From: Chitinophagaceae bacterium UBA1930
GTDB taxonomy: Bacteria; Bacteroidota; Bacteroidia; Chitinophagales; Chitinophagaceae
Assembly: GCA_002337145.1 (NCBI GenBank)
Contig: DDFK01000002.1
Coordinates: 434,001-498,000, forward strand
DNA: 64,000 nt
Direction: 5' to 3'
This document shows positions 42,231 to 49,830 of this stretch, piece after piece. The notes beneath the pieces were generated by a model that searched no databases, had not been told where the DNA came from, and saw only the letters and a program-made list of their open reading frames with translations. Made by a program: the position numbers and the translations under genes. How positions within the stretch are numbered: position 1 is the first letter of the stretch; each line of letters starts with the position of its first letter.

Positions 42231-43188
42231 TTTGCGTTTCAATTTTATCATCTGCCAATTGCTGTTTCAGTGCCTCCAGCCCATCCAGTTTCATATCGCC
42301 ACGAATGTAGTGGTGCACATATACACGTAGGTTTTCGCCATATATATCCGCATCAAAATCAAAAATATTCACTTCAACAACCCTTCGTTTGCCGTTTACC
42401 ACGGGGCGGCTGCCAATGTACATCATACCGGAGAGGTGGATGGCCGATGGTTGATGGTTGATAGAAGAACCGTTGCTATGAACCATTTGCGATGACCTAT
42501 GTACCGTTACTGCATAAATGCCATCGCCCGGCACCAGCTTGTCCTCATTCAGTATTTGCAGGTTGGCGGTAGGGTAGCCAATGGTGCGGCCAATTTTGTC
42601 GCCTTCAATTACTTTGCCTTCAAATGTGTAAGGGTAACCCAATAATTTATTGGCAGTGGCAATGTCTGAATGCAGCAGTGCCTTTCTTATTTGTGTGGAA
42701 CTGATGACGATTTCGTTCAGCACCTGCTCCGATATTTCCTTTACCGCAAAACCCAGTTTTTGGCCGTATGCTTCCAACAGTTTGTAATCGCCCTTGCGGC
42801 CATTGCCAAATTTGTGGTCGTACCCAATAATCAATGTATGCGGGTTGAATTTTTTGTGGAGAAACTCGGTTACGTATTCATCGGCCGAAAGTTTGGAAAA
42901 CTGCTCGTTAAAAGGAACAATAACCAGATGGTCTATTTGGTGTGACTGTAGCAATGCAATTTTTTCCTCGGGTGTGGTAATGAGTTTTACACTTACCGTA
43001 TCGCCTACCACGCTACGTGGATGGGGGTGGAACGTGATGATCACGGTTTCGCCACCTATATGATTGGCTTCTTCTTTAAGCTGCTGAATGATTTGCGTAT
43101 GGCCCAGATGCACACCATCAAAAGTGCCAATGGTTACCACGGCTTTCTTGAATGCAGGCAGGTTGGCCAGATCTCTATGCACTTTCAT
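42211..43188 (-). CDS. ribF: Bifunctional riboflavin kinase/FAD synthetase
   Basis: A 325-residue protein starting at the ATG at 43188 rather than at the in-frame TTG nine bases upstream (E. coli RibF 313). The N-terminal nucleotidyltransferase motif GTFDGVHLGH is at about 20-29, followed by HPHPRSV and YDHKFGNGRKGD; the kinase half has GYPTANLQ, GDGIYAV and RRVVEVNIFDFDADIYGE. It phosphorylates riboflavin and then adenylylates FMN to FAD. The gene sits upstream of mnmA on the same strand and opposite purM. Confidence 0.96.
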   Translation of the reverse strand: MKVHRDLANLPAFKKAVVTIGTFDGVHLGHTQIIQQLKEEANHIGGETVIITFHPHPRSVVGDTVSVKLITTPEEKIALLQSHQIDHLVIVPFNEQFSKLSADEYVTEFLHKKFNPHTLIIGYDHKFGNGRKGDYKLLEAYGQKLGFAVKEISEQVLNEIVISSTQIRKALLHSDIATANKLLGYPYTFEGKVIEGDKIGRTIGYPTANLQILNEDKLVPGDGIYAVTVHRSSQMVHSNGSSINHQPSAIHLSGMMYIGSRPVVNGKRRVVEVNIFDFDADIYGENLRVYVHHYIRGDMKLDGLEALKQQLADDKIETQKLLANS

Positions 43189-43194
43189 ATTGGG

Positions 43195-43202
43195 CAAAAA
43201 TA
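43195..43202 (-). promoter_or_regulatory. Putative -7 box (TATTTTTG) for ribF
   Basis: On the minus strand TATTTTTG matches TAnnTTTG exactly and lies 6 nt before the ATG at 43188. No clear -33 element. It would give a leader of a few nucleotides at most. Confidence 0.35.
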
Positions 43203-43229
43203 GTGAATGGCAGATAGTGACGGGTGAAT

Positions 43230-43237
43230 TACATTTG
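43230..43237 (+). promoter_or_regulatory. Putative -7 box (TACATTTG) in the ribF-purM gap
   Basis: TACATTTG, followed by CGGCG, matches TAnnTTTG exactly on the plus strand, pointing to purM. It would leave a leader of about 105 nt containing a small TTCCC-TTTA-GGGAA hairpin near 43324-43337. No -33 TTG is seen. Confidence 0.35.
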
Positions 43238-43344
43238 CGGCGTTAATGCTAACTATTGTTCCGATGTTGTTGCATGTATTTGATACAAGGCAAAAGTTAG
43301 TCAATCATCATCTTTAATATGCTTCCCTTTAGGGAATCCGGGGT

Positions 43345-44514
43345 ATGTCTTTATATTCTCAACGAGGCGTTTCGGCACAGAAAGAAGAGGTCCATGCGGC
43401 TATCCAGAAACTGGATATGGGTCTGTATGCAAATGCGTTCTGCAAAATGTATCCCGATTATTTGGGTGGCGATGGGAATTTTGTAAACATTTCCCATGCG
43501 GATGGTGCAGGTACCAAGAGTATCCTGGCATATCTGTACTGGAAGGAAACCGGTGATACAAGCATCTGGAAAGGCATTGCACAGGATGCGGTTGCCATGA
43601 ACCTGGATGACCTGCTTTGTGTGGGTGTGTATGACAACCTGTTGTTCAGCTCCACCATTGACAGGAACAAATCGAAAATTCCGGGCGAAGTACTGGAAGC
43701 CTTAATTAACGGTACACAGGCATTTTTTGATGAACTGAAAAAAGTTGGTGTGAACATCCATTACCTAGGCGGTGAAACGGCCGATGTAGGTGACGTGGTG
43801 AGGACGATTGCCGTAAACGGTACCATGACTGCACGTTGGCCCAAAACGAAACTGGTTACCAACGATAAGATTGCGGAAGGCGATGTGATTGTTGGTTTTG
43901 CATCATCGGGGCAGGCTACTTATGAAACGGAATACAATAGCGGTCTTGGCAGCAACGGGTTGACGAGTGCAAGACACGATGTATTGAGCAAGTACTATGC
44001 AGAAAAATACCCCGAAACTTTTGAAGCAAGTTTGAACGATGAAGTTGTTTATATAGGCAAGAACAAGATAGAAGATAAGTTGACGGTTGACGGAAAAGAG
44101 TTGACAGTAGGTAAACTTTTATTGAGCCCTACAAGAACCTATGCTCCTTTGTTGAAAGTATTGTTGGAACAGCATTTTACGGACATTAATGGCATCATCC
44201 ATTGCAGCGGTGGTGGGCAAACTAAGTGCATGAAATATTTGCCTAAACCTTTAAAAATTGTAAAAGATAACCTGTTTGATGTACCGCCTATTTTTACATT
44301 GATACAACAGAACTCCGGTGCAGATTTCAGGGAAATGTATCAGGTATTCAATATGGGGCACCGCCTGGAAATATTTACCAATGAAGCTGCTGCAGCCGCA
44401 ATGATAGTAGCAGCAGAACAATTTAACATAGAGGCCAAAATTGTAGGAAGGGTAGAAGCCAGCAACACAAAGCAGTTAATATTGCAGGGCAATTTTGGCG
44501 AAATTGAATATTAA
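43345..44514 (+). CDS. purM: Phosphoribosylformylglycinamidine cyclo-ligase (AIR synthetase)
   Basis: A 389-residue protein of the PurM/AIRS family: the ATP-binding N-domain has SHADGAGTKSILAYL and QDAVAMNLDDLLCVGVYD, then YLGGETADVGDVV. It continues in the C-terminal AIRS domain with GIIHCSGGGQTKCM and FNMGHRLEIFTNE. It cyclises FGAM to AIR in purine synthesis. It is about 45 residues longer than E. coli PurM (345), a form I believe is usual in Bacteroidota. purE, the next enzyme acting on AIR-derived intermediates, lies 0.8 kb further on but on the opposite strand; ftsE lies between. Confidence 0.93.
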   Translation: MSLYSQRGVSAQKEEVHAAIQKLDMGLYANAFCKMYPDYLGGDGNFVNISHADGAGTKSILAYLYWKETGDTSIWKGIAQDAVAMNLDDLLCVGVYDNLLFSSTIDRNKSKIPGEVLEALINGTQAFFDELKKVGVNIHYLGGETADVGDVVRTIAVNGTMTARWPKTKLVTNDKIAEGDVIVGFASSGQATYETEYNSGLGSNGLTSARHDVLSKYYAEKYPETFEASLNDEVVYIGKNKIEDKLTVDGKELTVGKLLLSPTRTYAPLLKVLLEQHFTDINGIIHCSGGGQTKCMKYLPKPLKIVKDNLFDVPPIFTLIQQNSGADFREMYQVFNMGHRLEIFTNEAAAAAMIVAAEQFNIEAKIVGRVEASNTKQLILQGNFGEIEY

Positions 44515-44596
44515 CAAGGTATTAGAGCGTTGCATAAAGTATTTTTATATTTACCAACGTTTTTAAAACAGCATTGAAAACAATAAACATATTCCA

Positions 44597-45283
44597 ATGG
44601 CAGAAACAGTTGTATCGCTTAGGGGCGTGAATATATATCAGGGCAATAGCCTTGTTTTACAGGACGTGAATTTTACGATTGAGAAAGGTGAGTTTGTGTA
44701 CCTGGTTGGTAAAACTGGTACGGGTAAAAGCAGCCTGCTAAAAACCATATATGGAGAACTTACTTTGAAAGAAGGAACAGCTTCTGTTGTGGGGTTTGAC
44801 CTACGTGAAATGGACTGGAAAAAAGTACCTTTTTTACGCCGTAACCTTGGGGTAGTGTTTCAGGACTTTCAATTATTAACAGACAGGAACGTACATGAGA
44901 ACCTCCGTTTTGTGTTAAAGGCAACCGGTTGGAAAGATGAAAAACTGATAGAAGAAAAAATAAATGATGTATTGGATAAAGTGGGACTGAAAAGCAAGGG
45001 CTTTAAAATGACCTATGAATTAAGTGGTGGCGAACAGCAACGTGTGGATGTGGCAAGGGCCCTGCTAAACTCGCCAAAACTGATACTGGCAGATGAACCT
45101 ACCGGTAATCTTGACCCCGAAACAAGTGATGAAATTATGCAACTGCTTTTTCAGATTGCAAAAGATTATGGCACATCGGTAATTATGGCCACGCATGATT
45201 TTATAGTGATTAACCGTTACCCCTCACGCATGTTAAAAACCGAAAGGGGAAAAGTAATTGACAGTGCAAATGTTGAAGCATAG
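44597..45283 (+). CDS. ftsE: Cell-division ABC transporter ATP-binding protein FtsE
   Basis: A 228-residue ATPase (E. coli FtsE 222). Walker A GKTGTGKSS (38-46), Q-loop VFQDFQLLTDRNV, signature LSGGEQQRVDVARAL, Walker B LILADEPTGNLD and the H-loop ATHDF are all present. The EFVYLVGKTGTGKSSLL start and RRNLGVVFQDFQLL are FtsE-like. FtsE powers FtsX to control peptidoglycan hydrolases at the septum. ftsX is not adjacent, which I believe is common in this phylum. A strong terminator follows. Confidence 0.88.
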   Translation: MAETVVSLRGVNIYQGNSLVLQDVNFTIEKGEFVYLVGKTGTGKSSLLKTIYGELTLKEGTASVVGFDLREMDWKKVPFLRRNLGVVFQDFQLLTDRNVHENLRFVLKATGWKDEKLIEEKINDVLDKVGLKSKGFKMTYELSGGEQQRVDVARALLNSPKLILADEPTGNLDPETSDEIMQLLFQIAKDYGTSVIMATHDFIVINRYPSRMLKTERGKVIDSANVEA

Positions 45284-45291
45284 ACTTGAAA

Positions 45292-45323
45292 TAAAAAAGC
45301 CACTTAACTAAGTGGTTTTTTTA
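45292..45323. terminator. Bidirectional rho-independent terminator
   Basis: CCACTTA (45300-45306) and TAAGTGG (45309-45315), preceded by AAAAAAG and followed by TTTTTTT. Between the convergent ftsE and purE genes. Confidence 0.9.
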
Positions 45324-45345
45324 TTGAGTTGATATTGTTGTGGTA

Positions 45346-45867
45346 TCATACATCGTATTCATTGTTCCAGTTTGACTGGATTTTTTTTGCCTTGGCCAAT
45401 ACCTCGTCCTGCATCTGTACTTTGTACGATGCAAGCATGATTGACGTGTCTTCATAAAAAGTACCAATGATTTCGGCGGCCAATATACCTGCGTTTTTTG
45501 CGGCATTTAAGGCAACGGTAGCTACGGGCACACCATTGGGCATTTGTAAAATAGATAGTACAGAATCCCATCCATCAATAGAATTGGACGATTTTATGGG
45601 AACGCCAATTACTGGCAAAGTGGTTACGCTAGCTACCATGCCTGGTAAATGTGCGGCACCGCCGGCACCTGCTATAATTACTTTTAAGCCACGTTGTTTT
45701 GCTGTGGCAGCATAGTCCATCATGCGTTGCGGCGTACGGTGGGCCGATACAACGGTCAATTCAAATGCAATACCGAACTGCTGCAAAATATCCGCCGCAG
45801 CCTGCATTACAGGCAGGTCGCTATCACTGCCCATAATAATGCCAACCAAAGGTTTGTTGTTTTCCAT
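45346..45867 (-). CDS. purE: N5-carboxyaminoimidazole ribonucleotide mutase
   Basis: A 173-residue protein from the ATG at 45867 (MENNKPLVGIIMGSDSD); an upstream start would add a non-conserved tail. Motifs: GIIMGSDSDLPVM, VSAHRTPQRM and IAGAGGAAHLPGM, matching class I PurE. It moves the carboxyl group of N5-CAIR to C4 in purine synthesis. The PIN toxin gene ends 44 bp upstream on the same strand, so purE may be partly read from that unit; no purK is adjacent. Confidence 0.96.
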   Translation of the reverse strand: MENNKPLVGIIMGSDSDLPVMQAAADILQQFGIAFELTVVSAHRTPQRMMDYAATAKQRGLKVIIAGAGGAAHLPGMVASVTTLPVIGVPIKSSNSIDGWDSVLSILQMPNGVPVATVALNAAKNAGILAAEIIGTFYEDTSIMLASYKVQMQDEVLAKAKKIQSNWNNEYDV

Positions 45868-45911
45868 AAATAATAATCTGTCTGCAAGATAGTTTTTAAA
45901 GGGCAATTATG

Positions 45912-46334
45912 CTATCGGTTTATGACATGCGTTTGAAGGAAACTTTCGGTATTCAATACTTGGATGTCGGAGAAGAAAAAATCTTCCAGGTTTTCGGTAA
46001 CAATACATTTGCAACCAGCATTCAAAGCTGCATAATATTGAATGCCGTCTTCAAAATCGGTAATCCTTTTATTGGACGCAGCAGCTATAATATCTGACGA
46101 CCTGTTTTCTGCAAGCCTTATTTTTTGGGCAAGGACGGCTATTTTTTCTTTGGCAATTAGGCTACCGCTTTTTTTGGCAGAAAAATAAAATGCAATAGCA
46201 AAACAGGTTGATGATGTATACAACCGGAAACGCTTGTCATCTGCTAAGCTCAGCAAACGAACTGCGTATGTAAAAAGCGGATACTCTTTATTCAATACAG
46301 CTACTAGAATATTTGCATCAAGAAATATGTTCAT
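45912..46334 (-). CDS. PIN-domain ribonuclease toxin
   Basis: A 140-residue protein from the ATG at 46334. PIN-domain acidic residues appear as FLDANILVA (D6), later in KEKIAVLAQKI-LAENRSSD-type positions and in TDFEDGIQYYAAL (the usual third acidic cluster), ending with NLEDFFFSDIQVL. Such VapC-like ribonucleases are held inactive by their antitoxin. The start codon overlaps the antitoxin stop by 4 nt (ATGA). An upstream start in the same frame, inside the antitoxin gene, was rejected. RNA target unknown. Confidence 0.85.
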   Translation of the reverse strand: MNIFLDANILVAVLNKEYPLFTYAVRLLSLADDKRFRLYTSSTCFAIAFYFSAKKSGSLIAKEKIAVLAQKIRLAENRSSDIIAAASNKRITDFEDGIQYYAALNAGCKCIVTENLEDFFFSDIQVLNTESFLQTHVINR

Positions 46335-46594
46335 TTTTTCTTTCTTGCTTCGTGAAATGCCGATTTTAATTCTTTGTTGCTTTTTCTTTTGGTAATATAC
46401 TCGGGCTCGCCTTCGGCAACCATGCTTACCCAATTTGAAATGGGCAAATCGTACAATGTTTTGTAATTGTTTTTGATGAGTTGGCTATACAGGAACTCTG
46501 TAAGCCTGGACAGACTCATGTTGTGGTTTTGGGCAAATGCTTTTGCCTTTTCTATTACATCGGCATTAAAGCTTAGCGTTACTTTGGCATCCAT
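46331..46594 (-). CDS. Ribbon-helix-helix antitoxin (DUF6364-like)
   Basis: An 87-residue protein. The N-terminal MDAKVTLSFNADVIEKAKAF and the following NMSLSRLTEFLYSQL are a ribbon-helix-helix DNA-binding unit (beta-strand, helix, SxS turn, helix). The C-terminal half (PISNWVSMVAEGEPEYITKR, then KSNKELKSAFHEARKKK) should bind and block the toxin. It forms a bicistronic module with the PIN gene. A -7-like box and inverted repeat arms upstream suggest autoregulation. Confidence 0.85.
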   Translation of the reverse strand: MDAKVTLSFNADVIEKAKAFAQNHNMSLSRLTEFLYSQLIKNNYKTLYDLPISNWVSMVAEGEPEYITKRKSNKELKSAFHEARKKK

Positions 46595-46603
46595 AAAATA
46601 AAG

Positions 46604-46637
46604 TTATACGACAAAAATAAAATAATTGTACGTATAA
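46604..46637 (-). promoter_or_regulatory. Putative promoter/operator of the toxin-antitoxin module
   Basis: On the minus strand TATTTTTG (46612-46619) matches the -7 box. It is flanked by inverted arms TTATACG (46604-46610) and CGTATAA (46631-46637), 27 bp between arm starts. The arms straddle the box in the way expected of a ribbon-helix-helix operator that represses its own promoter. Confidence 0.5.
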
Positions 46638-46725
46638 AAAGATGCTTCTTGTACCGATAATGTTTTGTGGCCAATAATTGCCAGATTGGGGCATACGAAA
46701 TGGACAAGCTGCTTGTTAAAAACGC

Positions 46726-47442
46726 TTACATCAATTGCCGTTTATATAGCTGGATTGTGTTTTCGTAACCTAAATAAATGGCATCGCAAACCAGTGCATG
46801 ACCAATACTCACTTCGTCTAAATAAGGAATGTTTTGTGCAAAGAACTTAAGGTTGTTCAAGTCCAGATCATGGCCTGCATTGATACCTAAACCAAGTTCC
46901 TTTGCTTTTATGGCTGCTGTTTTGTATGGAGCAATGGCTGCTTGCCGATCAATCAAAAACTGTTCAGCATAACCTTCTGTATACAGTTCAATCCTGTCGG
47001 TTCCGGTTTGGGCGGCACCTTCCACCATTTCCATAACCGGGTCAACAAAAATGGAAACACGGATGCCCGCATTTTTAAAAACTGTAATAATGTTAATAAG
47101 GTAATCCCTGTGCTTGATCGTATCCCAGCCATGGTCGCTGGTAAGCTGGCCCAAAGCATCGGGTACAAGCGTTACTTGGTGTGGCTTTGTTTCCAGTACA
47201 AGGTCCACAAATTTCTGTTCGGTTGGGTTACCCTCAATATTGTATTCGGTTGTGATGATTGATTTTATTGCTTTTGTATCGTTATAGGTAATATGCCTTT
47301 CGTCTGGGCGAGGATGAACGGTCACCCCATCTGCACCAAACAGTTGGGCATCTATTGCTGCTTTTACAACATCGGGGTTATTGCCTCCTCTACTGTTTCT
47401 TAAGGTAGCAAATTTGTTGATGTTTACGCTGAGTTTTGTCAT
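46726..47442 (-). CDS. pdxJ: Pyridoxine 5'-phosphate synthase
   Basis: A 238-residue protein (E. coli PdxJ 243). Motifs: LSVNINKFATLRNSRGG, GADGVTVHPRPDERHI (phosphate and catalytic His), VTLVPDALGQLTSDHGWD and GINAGHDLDLNNL. It condenses 3-amino-2-oxopropyl phosphate with deoxyxylulose phosphate to make PNP, the vitamin B6 precursor. The TA module follows on the same strand. A good -7 box stands 4 nt before its ATG. Confidence 0.97.
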   Translation of the reverse strand: MTKLSVNINKFATLRNSRGGNNPDVVKAAIDAQLFGADGVTVHPRPDERHITYNDTKAIKSIITTEYNIEGNPTEQKFVDLVLETKPHQVTLVPDALGQLTSDHGWDTIKHRDYLINIITVFKNAGIRVSIFVDPVMEMVEGAAQTGTDRIELYTEGYAEQFLIDRQAAIAPYKTAAIKAKELGLGINAGHDLDLNNLKFFAQNIPYLDEVSIGHALVCDAIYLGYENTIQLYKRQLM

Positions 47443-47446
47443 AACG

Positions 47447-47477
47447 CAAAAATAAGCTGTTTGAAATTTTTATTAAA
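47447..47477 (-). promoter_or_regulatory. Putative pdxJ promoter, -7 box 4 nt before the ATG
   Basis: On the minus strand TATTTTTG (47447-47454) matches TAnnTTTG exactly and TTTA (47474-47477) lies 19 nt upstream in the -33 position. Only CGTT separates the box from the ATG at 47442, pointing to a leaderless or near-leaderless mRNA. Confidence 0.45.
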
Positions 47478-47512
47478 CATTCAACTTGCAATTGCGGGTC
47501 ATTGCTATTTAC

Positions 47513-47572
47513 GCTTCGATAAAAGCCCATAAAATTACAAAGCGTTGATGGGTGTCCCGATAGTTATCGGGA
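47513..47572 (+). repeat. Dispersed palindromic repeat, copy C (long form)
   Basis: GCTTCGATAAAAGCC (47513-47527), GTTGATGGGTG (47544-47554), then the palindrome TCCCGATAGTTATCGGGA (47555-47572). It matches copy D at 58856-58915 in all three blocks. It lies between the divergent pdxJ and mutS2 genes. Confidence 0.85.
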
Positions 47573-47633
47573 TCAGTAAAGCCAAATCTGTGTTACTTTC
47601 GCTGATAACATAAAAATACCGGGTGTACAGAAC

Positions 47634-49748
47634 ATGAAGTTGTATCCAGAATCGGCAGCAAGCCAGTTAGAATTTGATAAAGTGAAAGCTTTGCTGAAAG
47701 AGCATTGCAAGACAGAATACGGTAAAACAAAATCGGACAACCTACGGATCCATACACGTAAGGATTACATTGATTTGGAATTGAGACAATCGTACGAATT
47801 TAAGATGCTGTTATTGCAGGGCCAATATTTTCCCAACGATTTTACGTTCAATATTTCCAAAGAAATAAAACTGTTGGGCATTGCCGGGGCAACATTGGGT
47901 GGCGATGAACTTATGCAGGTAAGAAAGCTTTGCGAGAATATGGGCAGCGTGTTCAGGTGGTTTGATTATGAAAGAAGGACAGCTTACCCATCGCTTGCAA
48001 AAGTGATTGAGCATACTTATTACGAAAAGGTGATTGTGGAACTGATTGATGAAGTGCTGGATGAAACCGGAACCGTGAAAGACAATGCCAGCGACGATTT
48101 GCAGAAGATACGCATGAGCCTTTTTAGAAAAAGGAACGAACTGCGTAGAACTTTTGACAAAGTGCTGGCCAAGCTTGCCAAAGCAGGTTACAGTGCAGAT
48201 ATTGATGAAAGCTTTAGCAGCGGCAGAAGGGTAGTGGCTGTTTTTAGCGAACACAAACGCCAGGTAAAAGGCATATTGCATGGCGAAAGCGATAGCCGCA
48301 AAACTGCTTTTATAGAACCAGAGGAAACCATTGAATTGAACAATGAAGTATTCTCGCTGGAGAACGAGGAACGCAGGGAAGTACAGCGTATATTGAAGGA
48401 ACTGACCGGCAAGCTGAGCGTTTACGCTTCTTTGCTGAAAGCCTATCTGGATATTGTGGGCGAGTTCGACTTTATACGGGGCAAAGCAAAACTTGCTGTT
48501 GACATGAATGGCGAACTGCCCAACCTGATAGACAAAGCACATATTGAGTTGAAGCATGCCTATCATCCATTACTTTTTTTGTACAATAAATCGTCCAACA
48601 AAAAAACGGTACCGGTTGATATTACCCTGAATGAAAAAGACAGGATACTGGTGATTAGCGGCCCCAACGCCGGTGGTAAAACCGTTACCATGAAAACCAT
48701 TGGGCTGAACCAATTGATGTTGCAAAGCGGCTTATTGGTGCCGGTGCATCCAACATCGCAAATGGGCATCTTTAAACAACTGTTCATCCATATTGGCGAT
48801 ACGCAGAGCCTGGAGTTTGAGTTGAGTACTTACTCAAGTCACCTGATGCACATGAAGCATTTTATAGAAGTGGCCAACGGAAAGACCCTGTTTTTTATAG
48901 ACGAATTGGGTAGTGGTAGCGACCCCAACCTTGGTGGTGCATTTGCAGAAGTGATTATGGAAGAACTGGGCCGCAGGCATGCCATGGGTATAGTTACAAC
49001 ACACTACCTGAACCTCAAAGTAATGGCCAACCATACACAGGGCATTATAAACGGGGCCATGGCTTTTGATGAAAAGAACCTGCAGCCCATGTATAAATTG
49101 ATTGTAGGTAAACCCGGTAGCAGCTATACTTTTTCCATAGCAGAAAGAATCGGTTTGCCGCAGCATTTAATAAACCGTGCAAGGAAACTGGTAGACGATG
49201 AACACTTTAAACTGGATAAGCTACTGAACAATACTGAGCAGAACCTGCAACAGCTAGATAAAGAAAAAATAGAACTGAGCCGTGTATTGAAGGAGAATGA
49301 ACGGTTGAAAAAAGAAATGGAACGGGTGATTGACAAGGAAAGCCACTTGCAACGGGTAGAATTGCTGAAACACCAAAACAAAATAGCCGAAGAACGTATT
49401 GCCTATTTGAAAGATATGGAACGCAAGCTGAAACAGGTAGTTTTGGACTGGCGTAAAAGCGAGAACAAGAACGAGGTAATCAAGCATTTGCAGGACCTGC
49501 TTTTTGAGAAAAAAGAAAAGCATGTAGTAAACAAACTTGCCAGGAAAGTGGATAAGAAGTATGCTGAATTGCAGGTACAGATAACTGTTGGATCGCTGGT
49601 GAAACTGAAAAAAAATTACCAAGTGGGTGAGGTGAAAGAAATAAGGGGAAAACGTGCCATTGTACAGATTGGGGTAATTCCCATGAATGTTGGGCTGGAT
49701 GACCTGGTTGCCGTGGAGCAATTGCATGCCCCAGAGCCAAAAAAATAA
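47634..49748 (+). CDS. MutS2-type MutS-family ATPase lacking the Smr domain
   Basis: A 704-residue protein. The N-terminal lever region is MutS2-like (LEFDKVKALLKEHCKTEYGK), the ATPase has Walker A ISGPNAGGKTVTMKT (about 341-355), FIDELGSGSDP (Walker B) and ATTHYL-type MGIVTTHYLNLK. A long coiled coil (about 515-625) and a short KOW-like strand region (VGSLVKLKKNYQVGEVKEI) close the protein, which ends at PEPKK. The C-terminal Smr nuclease domain of B. subtilis MutS2 (785 residues) is absent. It likely suppresses recombination or rescues ribosomes without nicking. It is not the mismatch-repair MutS: it lacks the N-terminal mismatch-binding domain. Confidence 0.92.
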   Translation: MKLYPESAASQLEFDKVKALLKEHCKTEYGKTKSDNLRIHTRKDYIDLELRQSYEFKMLLLQGQYFPNDFTFNISKEIKLLGIAGATLGGDELMQVRKLCENMGSVFRWFDYERRTAYPSLAKVIEHTYYEKVIVELIDEVLDETGTVKDNASDDLQKIRMSLFRKRNELRRTFDKVLAKLAKAGYSADIDESFSSGRRVVAVFSEHKRQVKGILHGESDSRKTAFIEPEETIELNNEVFSLENEERREVQRILKELTGKLSVYASLLKAYLDIVGEFDFIRGKAKLAVDMNGELPNLIDKAHIELKHAYHPLLFLYNKSSNKKTVPVDITLNEKDRILVISGPNAGGKTVTMKTIGLNQLMLQSGLLVPVHPTSQMGIFKQLFIHIGDTQSLEFELSTYSSHLMHMKHFIEVANGKTLFFIDELGSGSDPNLGGAFAEVIMEELGRRHAMGIVTTHYLNLKVMANHTQGIINGAMAFDEKNLQPMYKLIVGKPGSSYTFSIAERIGLPQHLINRARKLVDDEHFKLDKLLNNTEQNLQQLDKEKIELSRVLKENERLKKEMERVIDKESHLQRVELLKHQNKIAEERIAYLKDMERKLKQVVLDWRKSENKNEVIKHLQDLLFEKKEKHVVNKLARKVDKKYAELQVQITVGSLVKLKKNYQVGEVKEIRGKRAIVQIGVIPMNVGLDDLVAVEQLHAPEPKK

Positions 49749-49830
49749 CCTTCAACACAACTTTGGGACTGATTATTCGTTTTTTCTAGGCTTGCATCAA
49801 TTGCTGGCAGTTGAATAACCAAGTCTTTAC

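Noticed and set aside
46335..46433. Longer PIN toxin starting inside the antitoxin gene
   Set aside because: The PIN fold begins at MNIFLDAN (46334); the extra residues are a frame-shifted reading of the antitoxin.
47811..48566. Antisense open frame of about 250 codons inside the MutS2 gene
   Set aside because: Aromatic-rich, no domain, no start context; the MutS2 reading is unambiguous.
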